From Apostichopus japonicus (lineage: Eukaryota > Echinodermata > Holothuroidea > Aspidochirotida > Stichopodidae), in the NCBI RefSeq assembly GCF_037975245.1, contig NC_092571.1, positions 2,214,501-2,278,500 of the forward strand: 64,000 nucleotides of DNA. The letters run 5' to 3'. The first letter of the stretch is position 1. The number at the start of each line of letters is the position of its first letter. The position numbers and the translations under genes were made by a program. Under the pieces are notes generated by a model, which was not told the origin of the DNA, did not search any database, and worked only from the letters and a program-made list of their open reading frames with translations. Below are positions 47,701 through 62,233 of the stretch, one piece after another.

Positions 47701-50700
47701 TCTTTGATCTTTTAAGCAATTTGTAGAAGTCAAAGGGTTTAATTACCGCGATCAGTTTTAACACATTGAGAAACATTAATCTTGTTAAATTGGAAAACTA
47801 TGTTGGAACCAACTGTATTATTAGAAACGTATCGCAGTGTGAAATGATTTATGCGATATATACAAAACAAAGTTTGCATAATCCAGCTCTGAGCCAATTA
47901 AGCTACATTCTTCCACCCGACACTTTCCAGTTTGGGGAATTTCGTTCGTTAACTTCGCAGCTCGTTTGTCACCAACTGTTGTAATCATTGGTTGATAACA
48001 TAATTTACAGTATGTCTGGCTTCCAGTAGTTTGTGCAAAAGAAATTATTCAGATATTAATGATTGATGTTCCAGTTGCTTTAACTCTTGGGAGAACTTCA
48101 CTTGCATAATCAAGAAGTTTGTGACGACTTCTGCTCAGAACTGTAAGCGTGAGTGTCATTAATTTTTCCTGTACATGTAGGGAGACATTGATGTTCCACC
48201 CATCTTCTGGTGAAGGATCTAATATTACGCTTCAGGAGATTGTCCAAGCCACCTATGTGGTGTACATGTTCACCATCCCTTATAAATGCAATCCACTCAC
48301 AACTATGTATTTTTGGCAGGATCCATCTCGGTTTGAATATCTTTTAAATATCAGTCTATTGCATCTGCTGGCCATTCTGGAAGGTTGTGGAGATTGGTAT
48401 CCATATATATGAGAAGAAACCCCTTTCCTTTCCTAACCGCCCCCCCCCCCTTCCTTGCTTCCTTATCCCACCTGCTTACAGACAACTAATTTCCATACAT
48501 ATTGTAGGAAGTTGACCAACAACACACTGCAGATCTTCCAAGTAATAAATTATGCAAATGGGATGAATCTTGAGGTTGTGATTTCTTTGGTATTCAGTAT
48601 CACTTTGTTCAACATCAACTTTTAACCTTGCCCTAAGACAAGTTTCAGGGTGAGGACACAGACAAAGGACAATTTTGTTATCTTTTGTAAGAGTTGTGTC
48701 AGGTCCCTCCATAGAGGAGGGTAGATAGCCAGCACCTGGCCACCGGAGGTTGTCGGAAGGTCACTTGATAGATAAGAAGATGGTCATTGTACAAGATGGT
48801 ATATATTCCAACAGTGGGGAAGAATCATTTGCTTCCATAAAATGAAGACGAAAGTGTTTGTGATCTTGTGTCAGACTGGTCTTAGGATCATCTCAAGGTA
48901 CTGTAATTATCCACCCTCTGCGGAAGTATTACTATATTAAGACCCAATGCACCAAACCCTTATCAAGAGTCCATGAATCTGGTATCACATCGCAAAATGG
49001 GCAAATTGCTATAGATACAAGTGTATAGATGTATAGCACATTTTTTGTAGCAAAGGAACCATAGTACTGTATAAGAGAGAGTTCAGATTCTTCAAAATTG
49101 CACAACAAAATTTGAACTCTAAATTATTCCTTGGAGCCTTAACACTCTACTCTCCCTTTTATGAATAGAAAGAAACCTACAGGTGCTGACTGTATTGTGC
49201 AAGTCTCTGTGCCAAACTAACCTCTCAAAAAGAAAACCATTAAATAATAACTAAGCAACCAGATTAAACAGATTAAGAAATCTCCCTGGGAGCCACATTT
49301 TGGCTGGTCTTATATCCGGTTCACTGAAGGTGGAATTTGTATTCCCAGCATATCCTCCCCCACCCTCACCCATTGTCCCTCCAAAAGAGGGTGAAACAGG
49401 CAAAAGAAACATAAATTGTTGCATTGCCTGATGTGAACCTTCATGCCATGGTCATGAAAAGCAAGCCATAAGAGTCTTCTTGCAAAATTTATGAATTTTG
49501 TTCATGTATCCTTTCTGTATCAAGATTTTTCAATCAATTATCATAACAAATTTACAACTTGTTTAGTCTTCTCTCTAAACCAAACAGTTAAACAGATTGC
49601 CAACTAGTCATTTTAATATACCCGATTTGTTTTAAGATGGTAAGTGTGTTTAATTTATGATCTTTTGCCCCAGTAGACATGGCAGTTGGTTAGTCTTTCT
49701 GTTACTTTCTTATGGGGGGCAAAAATGTCTACTATTCAGAGTTTTGATTGTATAACTTTGGTGACCTTTGACCCTTGGTTGTCTCTCTTATCACCTAATG
49801 AAGTAGCTATCTGTGTGATTGCTCTGTTAGTACCATGAATTGTTTACAAATGTAGAATTCAGGGGGTACATCACTCTGAGAGAGTCTTTAAAATGATGGT
49901 CAGATGATTCAGTTTAAGACAACATAAAGAAAATAAAAACAAATTGAATTGATGTTCCTTAAGATGAGATTCGCACACAGCAATTGCAATTAATCTTAGG
50001 AGACTGTTATCGCATCCCTGAAGGTGGGGGGAGTATCGGTTTAGAATTTTTAATGGAGGTAAATTATTTCAGCCCAGCTGACAGTTATTAAGATAAGACT
50101 TGAAAAGTTGGCAAGTTGCTATAAATTAAAACTGATAAAAGTGTTTGCCTGGTATGGTAATATCAATTGTTCCTTGTCATTCTAAAGAAGACAAGGTGGC
50201 TAGGGCAGGTAGGATTTGAGATGTGGGAAAAAGTTTAATTTACTCCATAAATTGAGGGCCCCACATTTTGCACAACATGCTGTTCTGCATGTAGGCTCAG
50301 TTAAGTATTTCTTCTGCACAGTGAGTGTAGAAAGGTCAGCTGCCAGTTACACTGTAAGTCAAATGATCATTGTTGCATAGTGCCCTCTATACAGACTGAC
50401 ACTTTTTCAAAAATTCAACCAGTGGGTTGCTGAGGGTGATAATAACTCTGTAGTACTACTACTGCAGTACTACTACTGTACATGTAGAAAAGATTTCTGA
50501 ACCTAACACAGGGGCACTGTATTGTATGTAGCATATAAGCAGCAATATTGTGGGTGTGGGAATAAGAATTGTTTAACTGCATTTAACTTCTTGTAATTTA
50601 TTTATGTTATTAATTTTTAGTGTGCAGGTGTTCTTTTTTCGCGCTTCTTTTCTCTTTATTTGTTGTCGATGATTATATTATCAATTTTAAACATTGCAAT

Positions 50701-53700
50701 GATCTTCCCAACTTTGATCGACAATTTGAGGGAGAAATTACAATGTTGGCTTCCATTATTTGTGAAACATAATTTGTAACCTGGAGAAAAAAATTTGTAT
50801 TGACCAATGGAACTGCTCATAAACCTGTTTGGTTGAACATAAGTTCCTTACTATTTATTTTGAGTAATTCTCTTTAGTTGAGATCAAGGCAGGGATAGCA
50901 TTCATTTGGTTGATCACTCTGTTAAATGGCTAGTATGAATACTTTGTTAATGTCTATTCTACTGTCTATGCTAATGACTCTATACTAATGGCATGCAATA
51001 AAGCCCCACCATACCTGCAGGGGAGAGAGGGAAAACAAAGGGAAATATATAAATTATAACTGACATAACACACTCTTCCTCTTCCGTCTCTATCTACCCT
51101 CCCCCTCCCCCCCCCCATTCCCCTCCTTGTCATACTACTAGGTCATTGTGCGCATAAATTAATCATAGTGATATCTAGATAGACTTTGAGGAATCCAGAC
51201 AAAATCTTGACAATTTCTACGTTTGAACATAGCTCATCTGTTTCTAGCTCAGCGTATTCAGGTGGAAATTTCTAGCGACCTTTAAGACAGGCAAGCAAAG
51301 CCCTTAATTGTTTTTAATTATGCAGTAAATAGATGTTATCTCAGAAAGCAATTAAAAACATAAAAGCCACCCAAACCACAAAATGTGTAATAAACGCTTG
51401 TATCTAACAACACACCTGTAGCTCTGACAAACACTTTGATATGGAAGTTTTCAAATTTGGGACAAGTTTATACAACAGGTTTTTAATTGATTTTGTTCAT
51501 TTCAATATTAAAATCTGTAAAAAGTGTAATTTATTAGCTTGACAAGTAAAGACTAAATGCTTTTCAATAATAAATTCTGTGACAAACTGAGTGTACCAAC
51601 TTGACTAGTTAAGGGTTAAAGAACAAATAACAAATGAAACAGTTTGGGGATTTTCAAATTTTAGGTGATAAATATATGGTTAAAAAATACTGATATGAAA
51701 AGTTTGTCTGGGCGACAGATGTTGAGAAAGGAATGGAATCATTTATTATAGTGCTTGCTTCTTAACACTTTTTTTTTTTTAATTGAGGAGGCTATTGTAG
51801 TTCGATCCATGTGCAGTCTTAATTTGAACAGTACTAGCTTACTACAGTAAGTTTGATGAAGATTGTAGACCAAATGTAGAAGACAGCTTTAATTTTGAAG
51901 CTTCGTGAGTTAATTTTGAATACTTTTTTGTATTCTCTCTAGTTACTTACAATCAAGTTTCAGTTCATAGACACCCCCCCCACCCCATTGTATGGCACAT
52001 AAAATTGAATATAACTTGTTAGTTAATAATTTCCTCACTGACATTCATTTAGTGAGAGAAGAAAACAAGAGTGAATTTTGGAGGCTGCATTTAATTTCAT
52101 CAATTACAATGGCAAATGTAATACACTGGACAAAGGCTTCATAAAATTGTCGACTAGATGGGAATTAGCTGAGCTTTAGAACCAATTTGCGAAGTGGTGT
52201 AAAGCATTGCCCATCCTGTGTGAACTCTTAGCAACAGAGGTGTAGATTTATTCTTGGCAAGCTAATGAGGGTCTTCCTGTTTGCTAATGATCCAGGGAAA
52301 TAAAGTTTTAATGGTCACCATCAGCCCAATCAAGATTTGTGGGTTTGATAAAGGTGTCTTCATTTATTATGTAACACTTGTCTAACTTGACTTACATTAC
52401 AAAAGTAATTCTCATGAGTTTTGCATAGTCAGAGGACAATTGCTTGTGTTTGTGTGCATCATGGATGAAGACATGTGTGGAAGTAGTGCTTGATAAAACT
52501 CTGTTCAAGCTCAATTAAAGTTTCATGGTCATCCATATAGAAGTTCTCATTTCTGATATATACTACTTTTATTGTCTTTGCTGCTTCTTAGCATGATTTT
52601 TAACCAACTCATCATTATACCTACTTCAAATACTGCAACTTGATTTTAACCCACGTCAGTCCCAATAAGGACAAAATTGTGGGATAACACAACATTACCA
52701 TCAGTAGGGTAGTGCTATGTGAGCAAACACAATGAGAGCCGAGAGGGGGCCTTTGGGAACATTCACGTCATCCCCTTTTCCTCATTTTGAAGATGCTGTG
52801 AAAATGAAAATACAGTTAACAAATATTTTTTATGGCCCCTTGCATATTTTCCTGGGACTCTCCTTTATGGACCCTGCAACTGTAACCCCTTTGATTTTCT
52901 TCCTCCCCCTCAACTGGACAGAATGTGAGAGAAACAATCTATAAAAGGTGATTGTCCTTGTTCAGACATTTCAAGCCTGAGTTACCGTTGTGTTGTCATG
53001 CTTCCCTTTGGAGCTTAATTGAATGAGATTATGCAACAGAGGATGAATAACCTTTTAAAAAGATGAAAACAACATCTTCATTTCTTTAAACCGCACAGAA
53101 TCTTATGTATTATATTGTTACCACATTCTGTGCATCTCACAACCACTGCCTGTTGATTTGCATCCGGCTCATTCTAAGCCAGATAAAAAAAAGAGAGGGG
53201 AATTGATTTGACCCTCTAGCCAGATTTATTTTTCAATCAATAAATATCTAAGAGCTTCTTTTTTTCTTTCTTTTTTTTCTTATTCCAGTTAGAAAGATAA
53301 ACACTTCAAAGAAAGTAAGGTAATCAATAGCCAATGCAAAAGGTAGGATGGTGTGGAACAGAGTAGAAGGACTATAGGACATTGAAACAGCAGTACAGTA
53401 TATCTTCTAAAATATATGCTAGAAATATCAAATAATGGTCACACTTGTTCAAACTTTAATCAGCACAGGTCTCAATTTTCATGACATCCTTAAAGGACTT
53501 TAAGAATTTTGTTTTGTTTGTATGGAGATTTGTCAAATCTCTGCTATTATAAATGGCAGACTTCCTTTAATGCTTAGAAACATTTTGGAGGGTAATTATG
53601 TTAACTTGAGGAAGTTACTTTGGAAACTTTTAGAAATTCTTGATGCTTGGGGAATTACCAAAGACATGGCAGTTCTTTAACTTTTTTCAGAGTTTTTTAA

Positions 53701-54508
53701 AAAAAAAAAATTATTTTTATTTTTAAAGTAATTGAACCACAGTAGTAAGAAAACAAAACGTGTGTACTGTACATATCCATCTCATTTGCTCTTTAATGAA
53801 CATAAAGAAATCTGTCATTGCATGTTACACCCTTCTCTTAATTAAACACAACATCTATTGGAAACTAACACTCTGTTCCTCCACACGTTAGGTGCCTTTT
53901 ATCTTTATTCCCTTTCTCTCTTCCTTTCCACCCCCCCCCCCCCTGAACTCTGCCAGTGCAGTTAACTAGTATATTCAAGTCCGCTGTGCCTCTATGTTAT
54001 ATACTTGACCCCACCCCTCCCCTTCTCTGATTTTGAGATACCCTTACTTTAGTTGACTATTGCCCTTTTTATTCAGTTATCCATTCATCCACACTTTGGA
54101 TGGGAAGCTGTGTGCATTATTCGGCTCCTGTAATAGCGAGCAAAAAGCAAAACGTTATTTTCTGTCTCGTCCTTATTAGATCTGCAGCTGGTAAGCCTTC
54201 CGGTTGAAGACAAGGCTTGGGCTAAATAGGACAACAGTTGATATGGCCACCATTAAATTATGCAAACATTGTCAATTAATGTATAAACATACCACATAGT
54301 GGGCTGTCAAATACGTAAACTGTCTGTGTGTTGTGACAAAGACCTTTTGCTCAGAAACCCTCCCCCCTACTTGAAACCGTAGTAAGAATTTAGGCTGAGA
54401 AAACAACATTTTTCGCAGGCAGTAATTTCAACGTAATGTTTGCTCAAAAATAAAAAAACATTGAATGATGTTTATATTGAATTATTAAGTCAGACAAATG
54501 GATCTAGA
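41714..54508. other. 13-kb stretch without recognisable genes
   Basis: AT-rich DNA with G, C and A runs (for example 42754-42765, 47200-47223 and 53930-53943). No conserved domain, RNA gene or complete transposon was found. One exon-like ORF piece lies at 45669-45777 and a strong acceptor-like site at 53289. Confidence 0.45.
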
Positions 54509-54530
54509 GATAATCCCCATGGGGATTATC
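54509..54530. promoter_or_regulatory. Perfect 22-bp palindrome with two opposed TAATCC sites
   Basis: GATAATCCCC followed by ATGGGGATTATC is fully self-complementary. TAATCC is the core recognised by K50 homeodomain proteins (Otx, Pitx and Goosecoid class), here twice, head to head. A regulatory role is inference from the motif alone. Confidence 0.3.
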
Positions 54531-57500
54531 CTTAACTGGGCAGATTTGATGAAGCCAATCAAAAGCAACGAACAATAACGATCAAAACACTTAACTTTGT
54601 ATGTCGTAACAAGATCCGGTACTGCTAGGTTTTTTTGCCAACCCTTGAAATACACGACATCAATTGGCTGGGGGATACATTTCTTTTCAACAAACTTTGC
54701 TTTAACTTATGAAAATATTAACATACTGTCTCTTAATCAAAGTTGACATCCTTCTTTCTCTCTCTGGCTTTGGGTGTGGGAATTCTTTTCTGTTTGAGAA
54801 TTTTTCTCTATTGTCTGAAGCCAAAACTTTCTTCTGTATAGAATTAAAGGCAATAGACAGACCAGAAAAAGACAGGCAGCGCCTGAAAATCTTTTCTTTT
54901 TTTTTTTTCCTCCTTTTTTTTCTTCTTTTCTTTAAAGAGACACAACGATAACGATTGTAAATGTACATCAGGGACGATTCAGTCAAGTTTTGTGGTTTCT
55001 CTGTCTATACCATGGTTCTCCTGGTGGTTAGGAACTTTTTAAATGGTGTGACTTTAAATTCACTAGTCAATGACAGCATCCGATAAATGTGTTGCAAAAA
55101 TATGAACCAATTCCTCAGTTTAATTTCCAAATGCACCGTACTGTATGTGTTCTCCCAGTTAAATTTCATAAAGTGCAGTCCCACAAATATTACAAAGTAT
55201 ACTTTTTTATTTTTCTATTTTTTGGCCTCTTCAGTATTTTGGAATCAACATATAGATGAGAATAAGTGGAGACTAGTGCACTAGCAGTTGTTACTCAGAG
55301 TTTCACGCGTTGAGCGATCATCATACAACAGAGTTGACGAAAGTATATAGTTGTTTTACTTTCCTCCAAAATGCAAATCTTTTACAATGGGTATAATCAG
55401 AAACTATTTCCTGTGAGTGTGTTACTTAATTCAGAGCTGCCCAGTCACCCTCACTGCAGAAACACGGTATTCTTTATAGCAGGAAAGGTCTACAAAACGA
55501 AGACGTTCTTATTATCATTTAAAGAAAACCCTAATATGAGATCGAAATTTCATCGACAAATTCAGAGTTTACTAATGTATTCCTCTTTTCTTTCTTCCAC
55601 TAATTCTCTTCCGGTACATCAAGGATAGACATTCTAGGATGCAACAAGCAAGTAATCCTGTTTACAAACCTTGCTCTAACATCTTTTATTTTGGAGAGAA
55701 AGAAGTCCTTTTAACAGTGGGCTCTTCTTAAAACCCCAAAATAGGGCTTTGTAAGATAAACGAATAGGGGTGAAGTGGTCGTTGAGAGTTCTTGAAAGAG
55801 AGGAGGCCATACTCTATGCATTTGTTCCGAACTGTCAGCTTTTGGTTTCTGGGGAAACTCGAAAAACACTTGAAATGGAAACTGAATTGTTAGGAGACAG
55901 AATGAAACCTCCAAGGAGAAATAATTTGGAAGCAGGGCAGAGTAAAAGCTAACATTCTTGAGTGACATGAATAAAAGCAAAACCCATTCTCAAGTACATT
56001 TTCAAATAACGAATCACCATGGGGCGCGACAACATTAAACACAAGAGTCACAAACATTGGTTCACTGCGATGCTAATTGCTTGCAGAAAGGACCAATTAA
56101 GTTGTGTCCCAATTGAACACATCCAGTCGTAAGAATACGGAACACAAACGATTAGAAAGAGCACTTAGATCTCCCAAGGAAATAAAAAACGAATAAAAAG
56201 AAAATCAGTTTACTGACAAGTGAATGATCATGATGTGGAGAACATCCTGGCCACAAAATTTAGGAAGAAAAACAATATTATTTACTTTAGTTCCTCTCTT
56301 ACCTATCTCCTTCACCCCCACCCCCCCCCCCCCACCTTATGAGCCTCTTCAGAGTCAGTGCTCTCTTACACCTTTACTGGACCATAAGGACTAACATTCT
56401 ACAATTTTATCATAATCAGTCTGGTGTAAAATGCAAAGTTGAAAATGTTCACAAAGTTTTGGTATGTACTTTGTTGCAAGCTAATGGACTACAGTACATT
56501 GTTACAAGATTTTAATATGAAATATTATCATCCCAAAGATATTCAAAATATATCAAAAAGCTACATATGGCATTAAAACCCCACTGAAGATGACGGGAGA
56601 AAGGTGGGAGGATATGTTATGCAAAAGTTTGTTTTTCCTTCTTCTTGAAGTAAATCAGCCTTGAGATAATATAAGGCAGGGAGACTTTCCTGTTTTCGGA
56701 AATTTGGGACATCTGGTCAAAACATTTGTAAGAGAAATTCAGTGTTTGGTAAACACGGTGAGGAAGTTACACTTTCTTTTAAAATAGAGTTACATGTAGT
56801 TCTCTAAATTATGATGAAGACAGGAAGCACACTGGAAGAACTGTTTACAATTGGTAGACTGGCTGTATGAATAGAGCGAATTGAGTATTAAAGTCATAGG
56901 AAGGAGTTTGTAACGGTTCCCCTTAAAGGGCTGCAGGAGCAAACCAATGCAGCAAAATAAGTAAATGGAAGTGTAAGCTTTTATAAGTTCTGAAAAGATC
57001 GGATTATTATTTACATCGTTCCTTTCATACCTGTCTCTTCTACATGTACACACTCTGATCATCCTACTGTAGGTTTGAAACTTACTGTAACAATCTTGCA
57101 CCGCACCCCCAGCACCCACCCTGCCCTTTACAGACCACCTGATGTCAACATCCTCATTTTCATGGGATTCCAGAAGAGTTTCTTCATCTGCTTGAATCAG
57201 GTTCATTTCTCATCATTTTTTAAGAGTTTTTCACCTTTCTAGCTACAGCATCAGCGCAGCCATCGTAATGGAATGATACTTTCATCATTATTAGTGTAAA
57301 CTGTGGGCATCCAATCTCATCACTCCTCTCCCCTCTCTCCATCCCTATCAGCTCTCCTCACCCTTTTCTTACCACTAACCCTATCCCTCTCCTTCACTCA
57401 AACCTTATGATGAAACTTGAATCTAGTCTAACAATCTTCTTTAGGACTGTTTGTGCAAATTCCTAAATTGTATTCTGTGCCTGATTCCTTTTTCTTCTCA

Positions 57501-60500
57501 AAATAATACACCATAAACTTCCCCGCCCCATTTCTGCCCAACCTCGGCCATCACTACTTCTCCACCGCCCCCCCCCCCACCCTCTTTGCATCTCATGTTA
57601 CAGGCAACACTACTCTACTCACAGAGCTCTTCTCAAGAATGTTAAATTTGTCACTTCTACATTTGAGCGGTGTATTGAGGTTGCTTGATAGTTATCAATG
57701 AGTATTTTCAAGTGAGAGGTAGAATAAACAGGTTAGGATTTCCTAAACCTTTACTGTTGAAGGGGTCTTTCAATGAGATCACAGCAGGGCGCTGCACCAC
57801 TTGGTTCAAGTAGCAATTCCCTGATCACACAGTGAGCCTCCACAGACTTATCAGTTATCAATCGACTGTTTTGTTTGAGATGCAAGGAAGAGCTGTCTTT
57901 ATTCATCATTAGTCTCCAATCTGCCTACAGTATCTTTCTCTCTCTGTGTTTGTCGTAATCCGTTCCTTTTGAGGCTGCACCGTTGGTAGCGGCTGACTGG
58001 CTAACAGATTGACTCCAAATTAGGTGCTGCTGAAAGATATCCCTGCAGAGCGATCCTGTTGTGTTTTCTGATACATTAAACAAAATAAGGTTCATTTATA
58101 CGAATTTGAAATAATTCTATAATCAGGCACTGTTTATCCCTGCTTGTAGTGCATCGGGATGTGCCAAGACAGCGGGAGCCTCTGCTTAAGAAACTCCTGT
58201 GAGGTTTACATCATCCACTGAGATTTACCCACATTGTCTTTCCTTCAGAAAGTTCGAGGGGGGGTGATGGGATAAAGTATGAGATATTGAGATGGAGAAG
58301 AATGTAGGTGTTGCTGAGAAAATCTTCCTACAGAAAAATCTCTTGTGGATTGATATAAAAAGTTCTGTAACAATGTCAACAAATGCTGTTACGCAAGGCC
58401 TCCCTTATCCTCTTATCCTGGCATGTGGTGCGTAGGTAGCGTAGCTATGATTTGATGAAAGTTTTCTAGTTCTTGGTATCACTAGTCACTAAGATGTGTC
58501 CATATTCTTAGAAGGTTCTTTTTAAACTTTTAAATGTTATTTTGGGAAAAGGGGCCGGGGGGGGGGGGGGGGAGGGCATGAGTGATGGGAAGGAGACTAC
58601 AGAAGACTCACATTACAGATGTTAGTTATTAAATTTTACATTCATGAAATACTATTTAATTAAGTACCAATTTTAACAAGCTCCTGTTTAATATATTATG
58701 AAGTAATTCTAGGATCAGACATGACTCACATGAGTCTGAAACAGTTTGTGAATAAAATTTAAAAATTTAAATTCTGTGGTTGTACTATCAGTTAGCATTC
58801 TATTTTTCTATGAAATATTGGGAAGTATGAGGGGTACGTTGTGTTTAAACTTCAAACATTAATTATGTTTCATCAAGTTATTGATCTTTGGTAAATTCTT
58901 CATTTGTAGTGGTTTGGTTTCATTGGTATGCAGTGTGGGATGGGATGAGTGAGGGGAGATTATAAAGGGGGGAGAGTAGGGCAGATTATAAAGGGGAGAG
59001 TAGGGGAGATTATAAATGGGGAGAGTAGGGGAGGGGGCGAGAAAGAGGGATGATAGATCATATTTAATACAGGATTTATATGTTAACTGAAAGTGCCTTT
59101 CTACGGTTTAATTTCTTTTCTCTCTCTTTTCCATGTTCATAACAAGTAAAATTTCATGAGAATGACTGACTAGTACTGAATGAAGTAGTTCAAAAGTCAT
59201 TAACAAAAAAATTAAAACTTTGTATCTCTGTGAGTGACGAAACTAACGGGGAAAGAGTGTCCGAAGAAGGCACTAGTTATTATGTTTTGAGTGGCAAGTT
59301 TGGATTTTACTCAATGACAGTGTAAGACACCTATGGCTAAAAGGGGGAAAAAGTTGAGTGCAACCTATTCATCAGGTTTTCTCGTCAAAGACTCTCCGGA
59401 TGTGTGACCTTTTTAACTGAATTCACTTTGACTCCGGCTTTGGTTTTGAGTACAAAGTTTCTGTATGCTGCTGTGTTGGACAAATCTAACCGTAATAGCG
59501 ATAACCGACTTTGTGATCCGCAATGTAGGGAATTGCAGACTTTGCAATTTGCAGTCCTCCCTCACAATTTTGCAAGGTCAGTAAGAGTGACTCATTAGTT
59601 TTCCCTTTTGAGAAACCAAAAAGGCCAACAAACAAAATACAAAAAGTCTGTACTACACACTGCCAGAATTCTGTGATTTCTTCTAGAAACTGATGATGTA
59701 TCTCACATCATGGATACATTTGACAGATCGATCCAAGAGTTGTTCTATTAACTCTTATTTTACACTTAAATCTTTAAGTAGTAGTAGTAGGGTTAAGGTT
59801 ACCAAAGAAAAGACTTTGTAACAAGTGAAGCATGATGGTGGACTGACTACTTACTCTCTTATAAGATCTCTAGAGCCAACAGACCCCATGATTATAAGCT
59901 ATATCTGCAGATAAAACAGACTATAAGTTTTGAAAGGATGATGGCTAAAAACAGCTTTGATCATTGGGGCAGGTTTTATTTTTTTTATCTAGATGTCTTT
60001 TCTGGAAGATGTCAACTGTCTCTCATTCAGGGAGGATAGAGATTGATGAAGGGTTATAAATGCATCATTGATAAACTTGTGTGATAGATTTCAACCATGT
60101 GTCTTCCTTTCTTTGCCTGCCAAATAGAAAACATTACTCCACTTTATACTTAAATACCTCGCTGTCTTGATGCCTGACTTATAGTAAACAGCTTAGACCT
60201 GTAGCTGTCAATTTGAAGATATGTAGAAATGCTGGAAACTTTTGGTAAATAGCTGAAACCAGCTAGTTTTGCTTTGAATTTTGCAGTCAAATCTAAATCC
60301 AAATAACAAATATGTGGCTGTGTTGATATATGGTGATTATATTAACTGTTTATTGATTCAATGTTTCACTGTCATTGGCAGTTTATTCTTTCTTTCTTTA
60401 TTTGAGAAATGAAATTAGTTGAATGTAAAGTGGAGCAAACCCCCAGCTTTGTGATTGCTCAGTTTTCCTTATGTCATCGTGACAAACATATGAATGTAAA

Positions 60501-61711
60501 TATTATTATTATATATGTACTATCTTTAATTATGAATATCATGCAAATTCCCAAGACTGTCAGAGAATTTCAGAGAAATGTATTTGGCGCTTGTTTTGTA
60601 TTGGGTTTTTTTTTTTTTTTAGTTTCTTCTTTTTCTTTAACTGGTGACCATCTCAGCATATCTAAAAGTTTGTGTCAATATTTTGTCCCTTTTGGTTTCT
60701 TGGAAGTAATATATAGATTTAGCTTTTTGGCTGATCATATGGAATTGGAAATCTACAGCAAGCACAGAGAAGATGTCTGAGTAGCAAACTTGAAATCTCT
60801 CCATCATGGAAGTTTCTGTTTTAACAATTAAGTTTAATTTGGTAGATCTGATTATTAAGACTTTCATCATCATCTGTAAAGTTGTAGTTACCAGCTGATT
60901 GAGCTGCAGTCATTCTCGGCCTGAGAATGCCTCCAATTACAACCATATCATTGGCAGCTCCAGGAGGCCAAAGCCATGACAATGGCTTCCAATTTCCAGA
61001 GATAATGGAGAGTTTTCTGAAGTAATGATAGCTACCATGTAAGTTGATTAAGACCCTGAATAAAAGAAGGTTTTCTCACAGCAGTTTGCAGTTTGTTTCA
61101 TTAGGGTCGAGTGGGGATTATGTCACCAGCAAGCAGACAATGGGCTTTGAACTTGGTAATTGAAATGGGTACCTAGTCTATTGTTATCTTTTGGTAAGCT
61201 GATGGTGCTCCTTTTCTGATGTTAGGTTTTAAGGCAGGTTATTCACATCACAGTAGAGGAGGACAGGTTGTTCACATCTGGCTTATTGTTTGGACACCAG
61301 GGGGTAGATTAGATCTTAGAAAGTAAATTTAGGCTTAAATTGTTCAGAAAAGTTGACACTCAAGTTTATGCTTGCCCAAGTTCAGATAATTGCACTGGTT
61401 AATACTACACTAGAGATGCTGCTGTACTTGTTAATTGTGTGTGTCTGTGTTTTTTCTCTTCTTATTCTTTAATTTTTTATCCCTGTCTTTTGCACAGGGC
61501 TACTGAGTAGCAGCTTTCCTATCATAGTTAGCTTTTTCATATTTCAGATGACAGCAGGGATAGATAAGATCAGTAGTAAACATTGCTTTTGTTTAGAAGT
61601 TCTTGACAGTGAAGTTAATGCTTCAAACTGATACAGGTTATTCTTATCCTTCTATGCTGTGCATAAGTCACAGAATTAATTGGGAATGCTGCACTGTCTT
61701 TCATTTACAAG
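54531..61711. other. 7-kb stretch without recognisable genes
   Basis: Holds pyrimidine tracts (54890-54935), C-rich DNA (57100-57600), a 16-base G run (58557-58572) and the small tandem repeat at 58957. No conserved protein recognised. Confidence 0.45.
58957..59032 (+). repeat. Three-unit tandem repeat, 24-26 bp
   Basis: AGATTATAAA, then a G run and AGAGTAGGG, repeated at 58957, 58983 and 59007. Confidence 0.9.
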
Positions 61712-62233
61712 TTAAAGGAGAAATAAACCCTAGTTTTTTTTGCATCCATTCTTACGTTTTGACAGATGGTCTTTCCAATAAAAGCAAAAGAAAAGCATAA
61801 AAATCCCTTCTTTGAGGTGAAAAAACGATTTGAATGTAGTTCATGTGTCGCGCCATTTTGTTTGAATTGAGCCAGTACCCGGATGTACCATGACGAAAGC
61901 TAGCCGCATCGCGTATTTCAAGACAAAATCGTTGCCAATCTCTAAAGTAATTAGAATTGTACTTTCAACAATAGTAATGAATAAAATATCGATCAAAAAA
62001 TATTTTTTGTCTTTATTGATCTGTAAAAATGCTTAAAAAGTGTGTAAAATTTGTTATTGTAACGAGTATCAGTAGAAATATAAATTTTGGGATCTTTTCA
62101 AGGAATTGATTTTTAACGTGTTTAAATTAGATTGCTTTCAACACGCAAACCGTACTCAGTCCTAGCGATAGCGTTACTTACGTCCATCATTGCACTCCAA
62201 TTTACTGCCGAGCAAATATCTTCAAACAAGAAA

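Noticed and set aside
54702-54986. 94-codon minus ORF rich in Lys and Arg
   Set aside because: Produced by a long pyrimidine tract on the plus strand.
60409-60780. 123-codon ORF with hydrophobic stretches
   Set aside because: AT-rich DNA with a T run gives Phe, Ile and Leu by chance; no motif, no splice context, no family.
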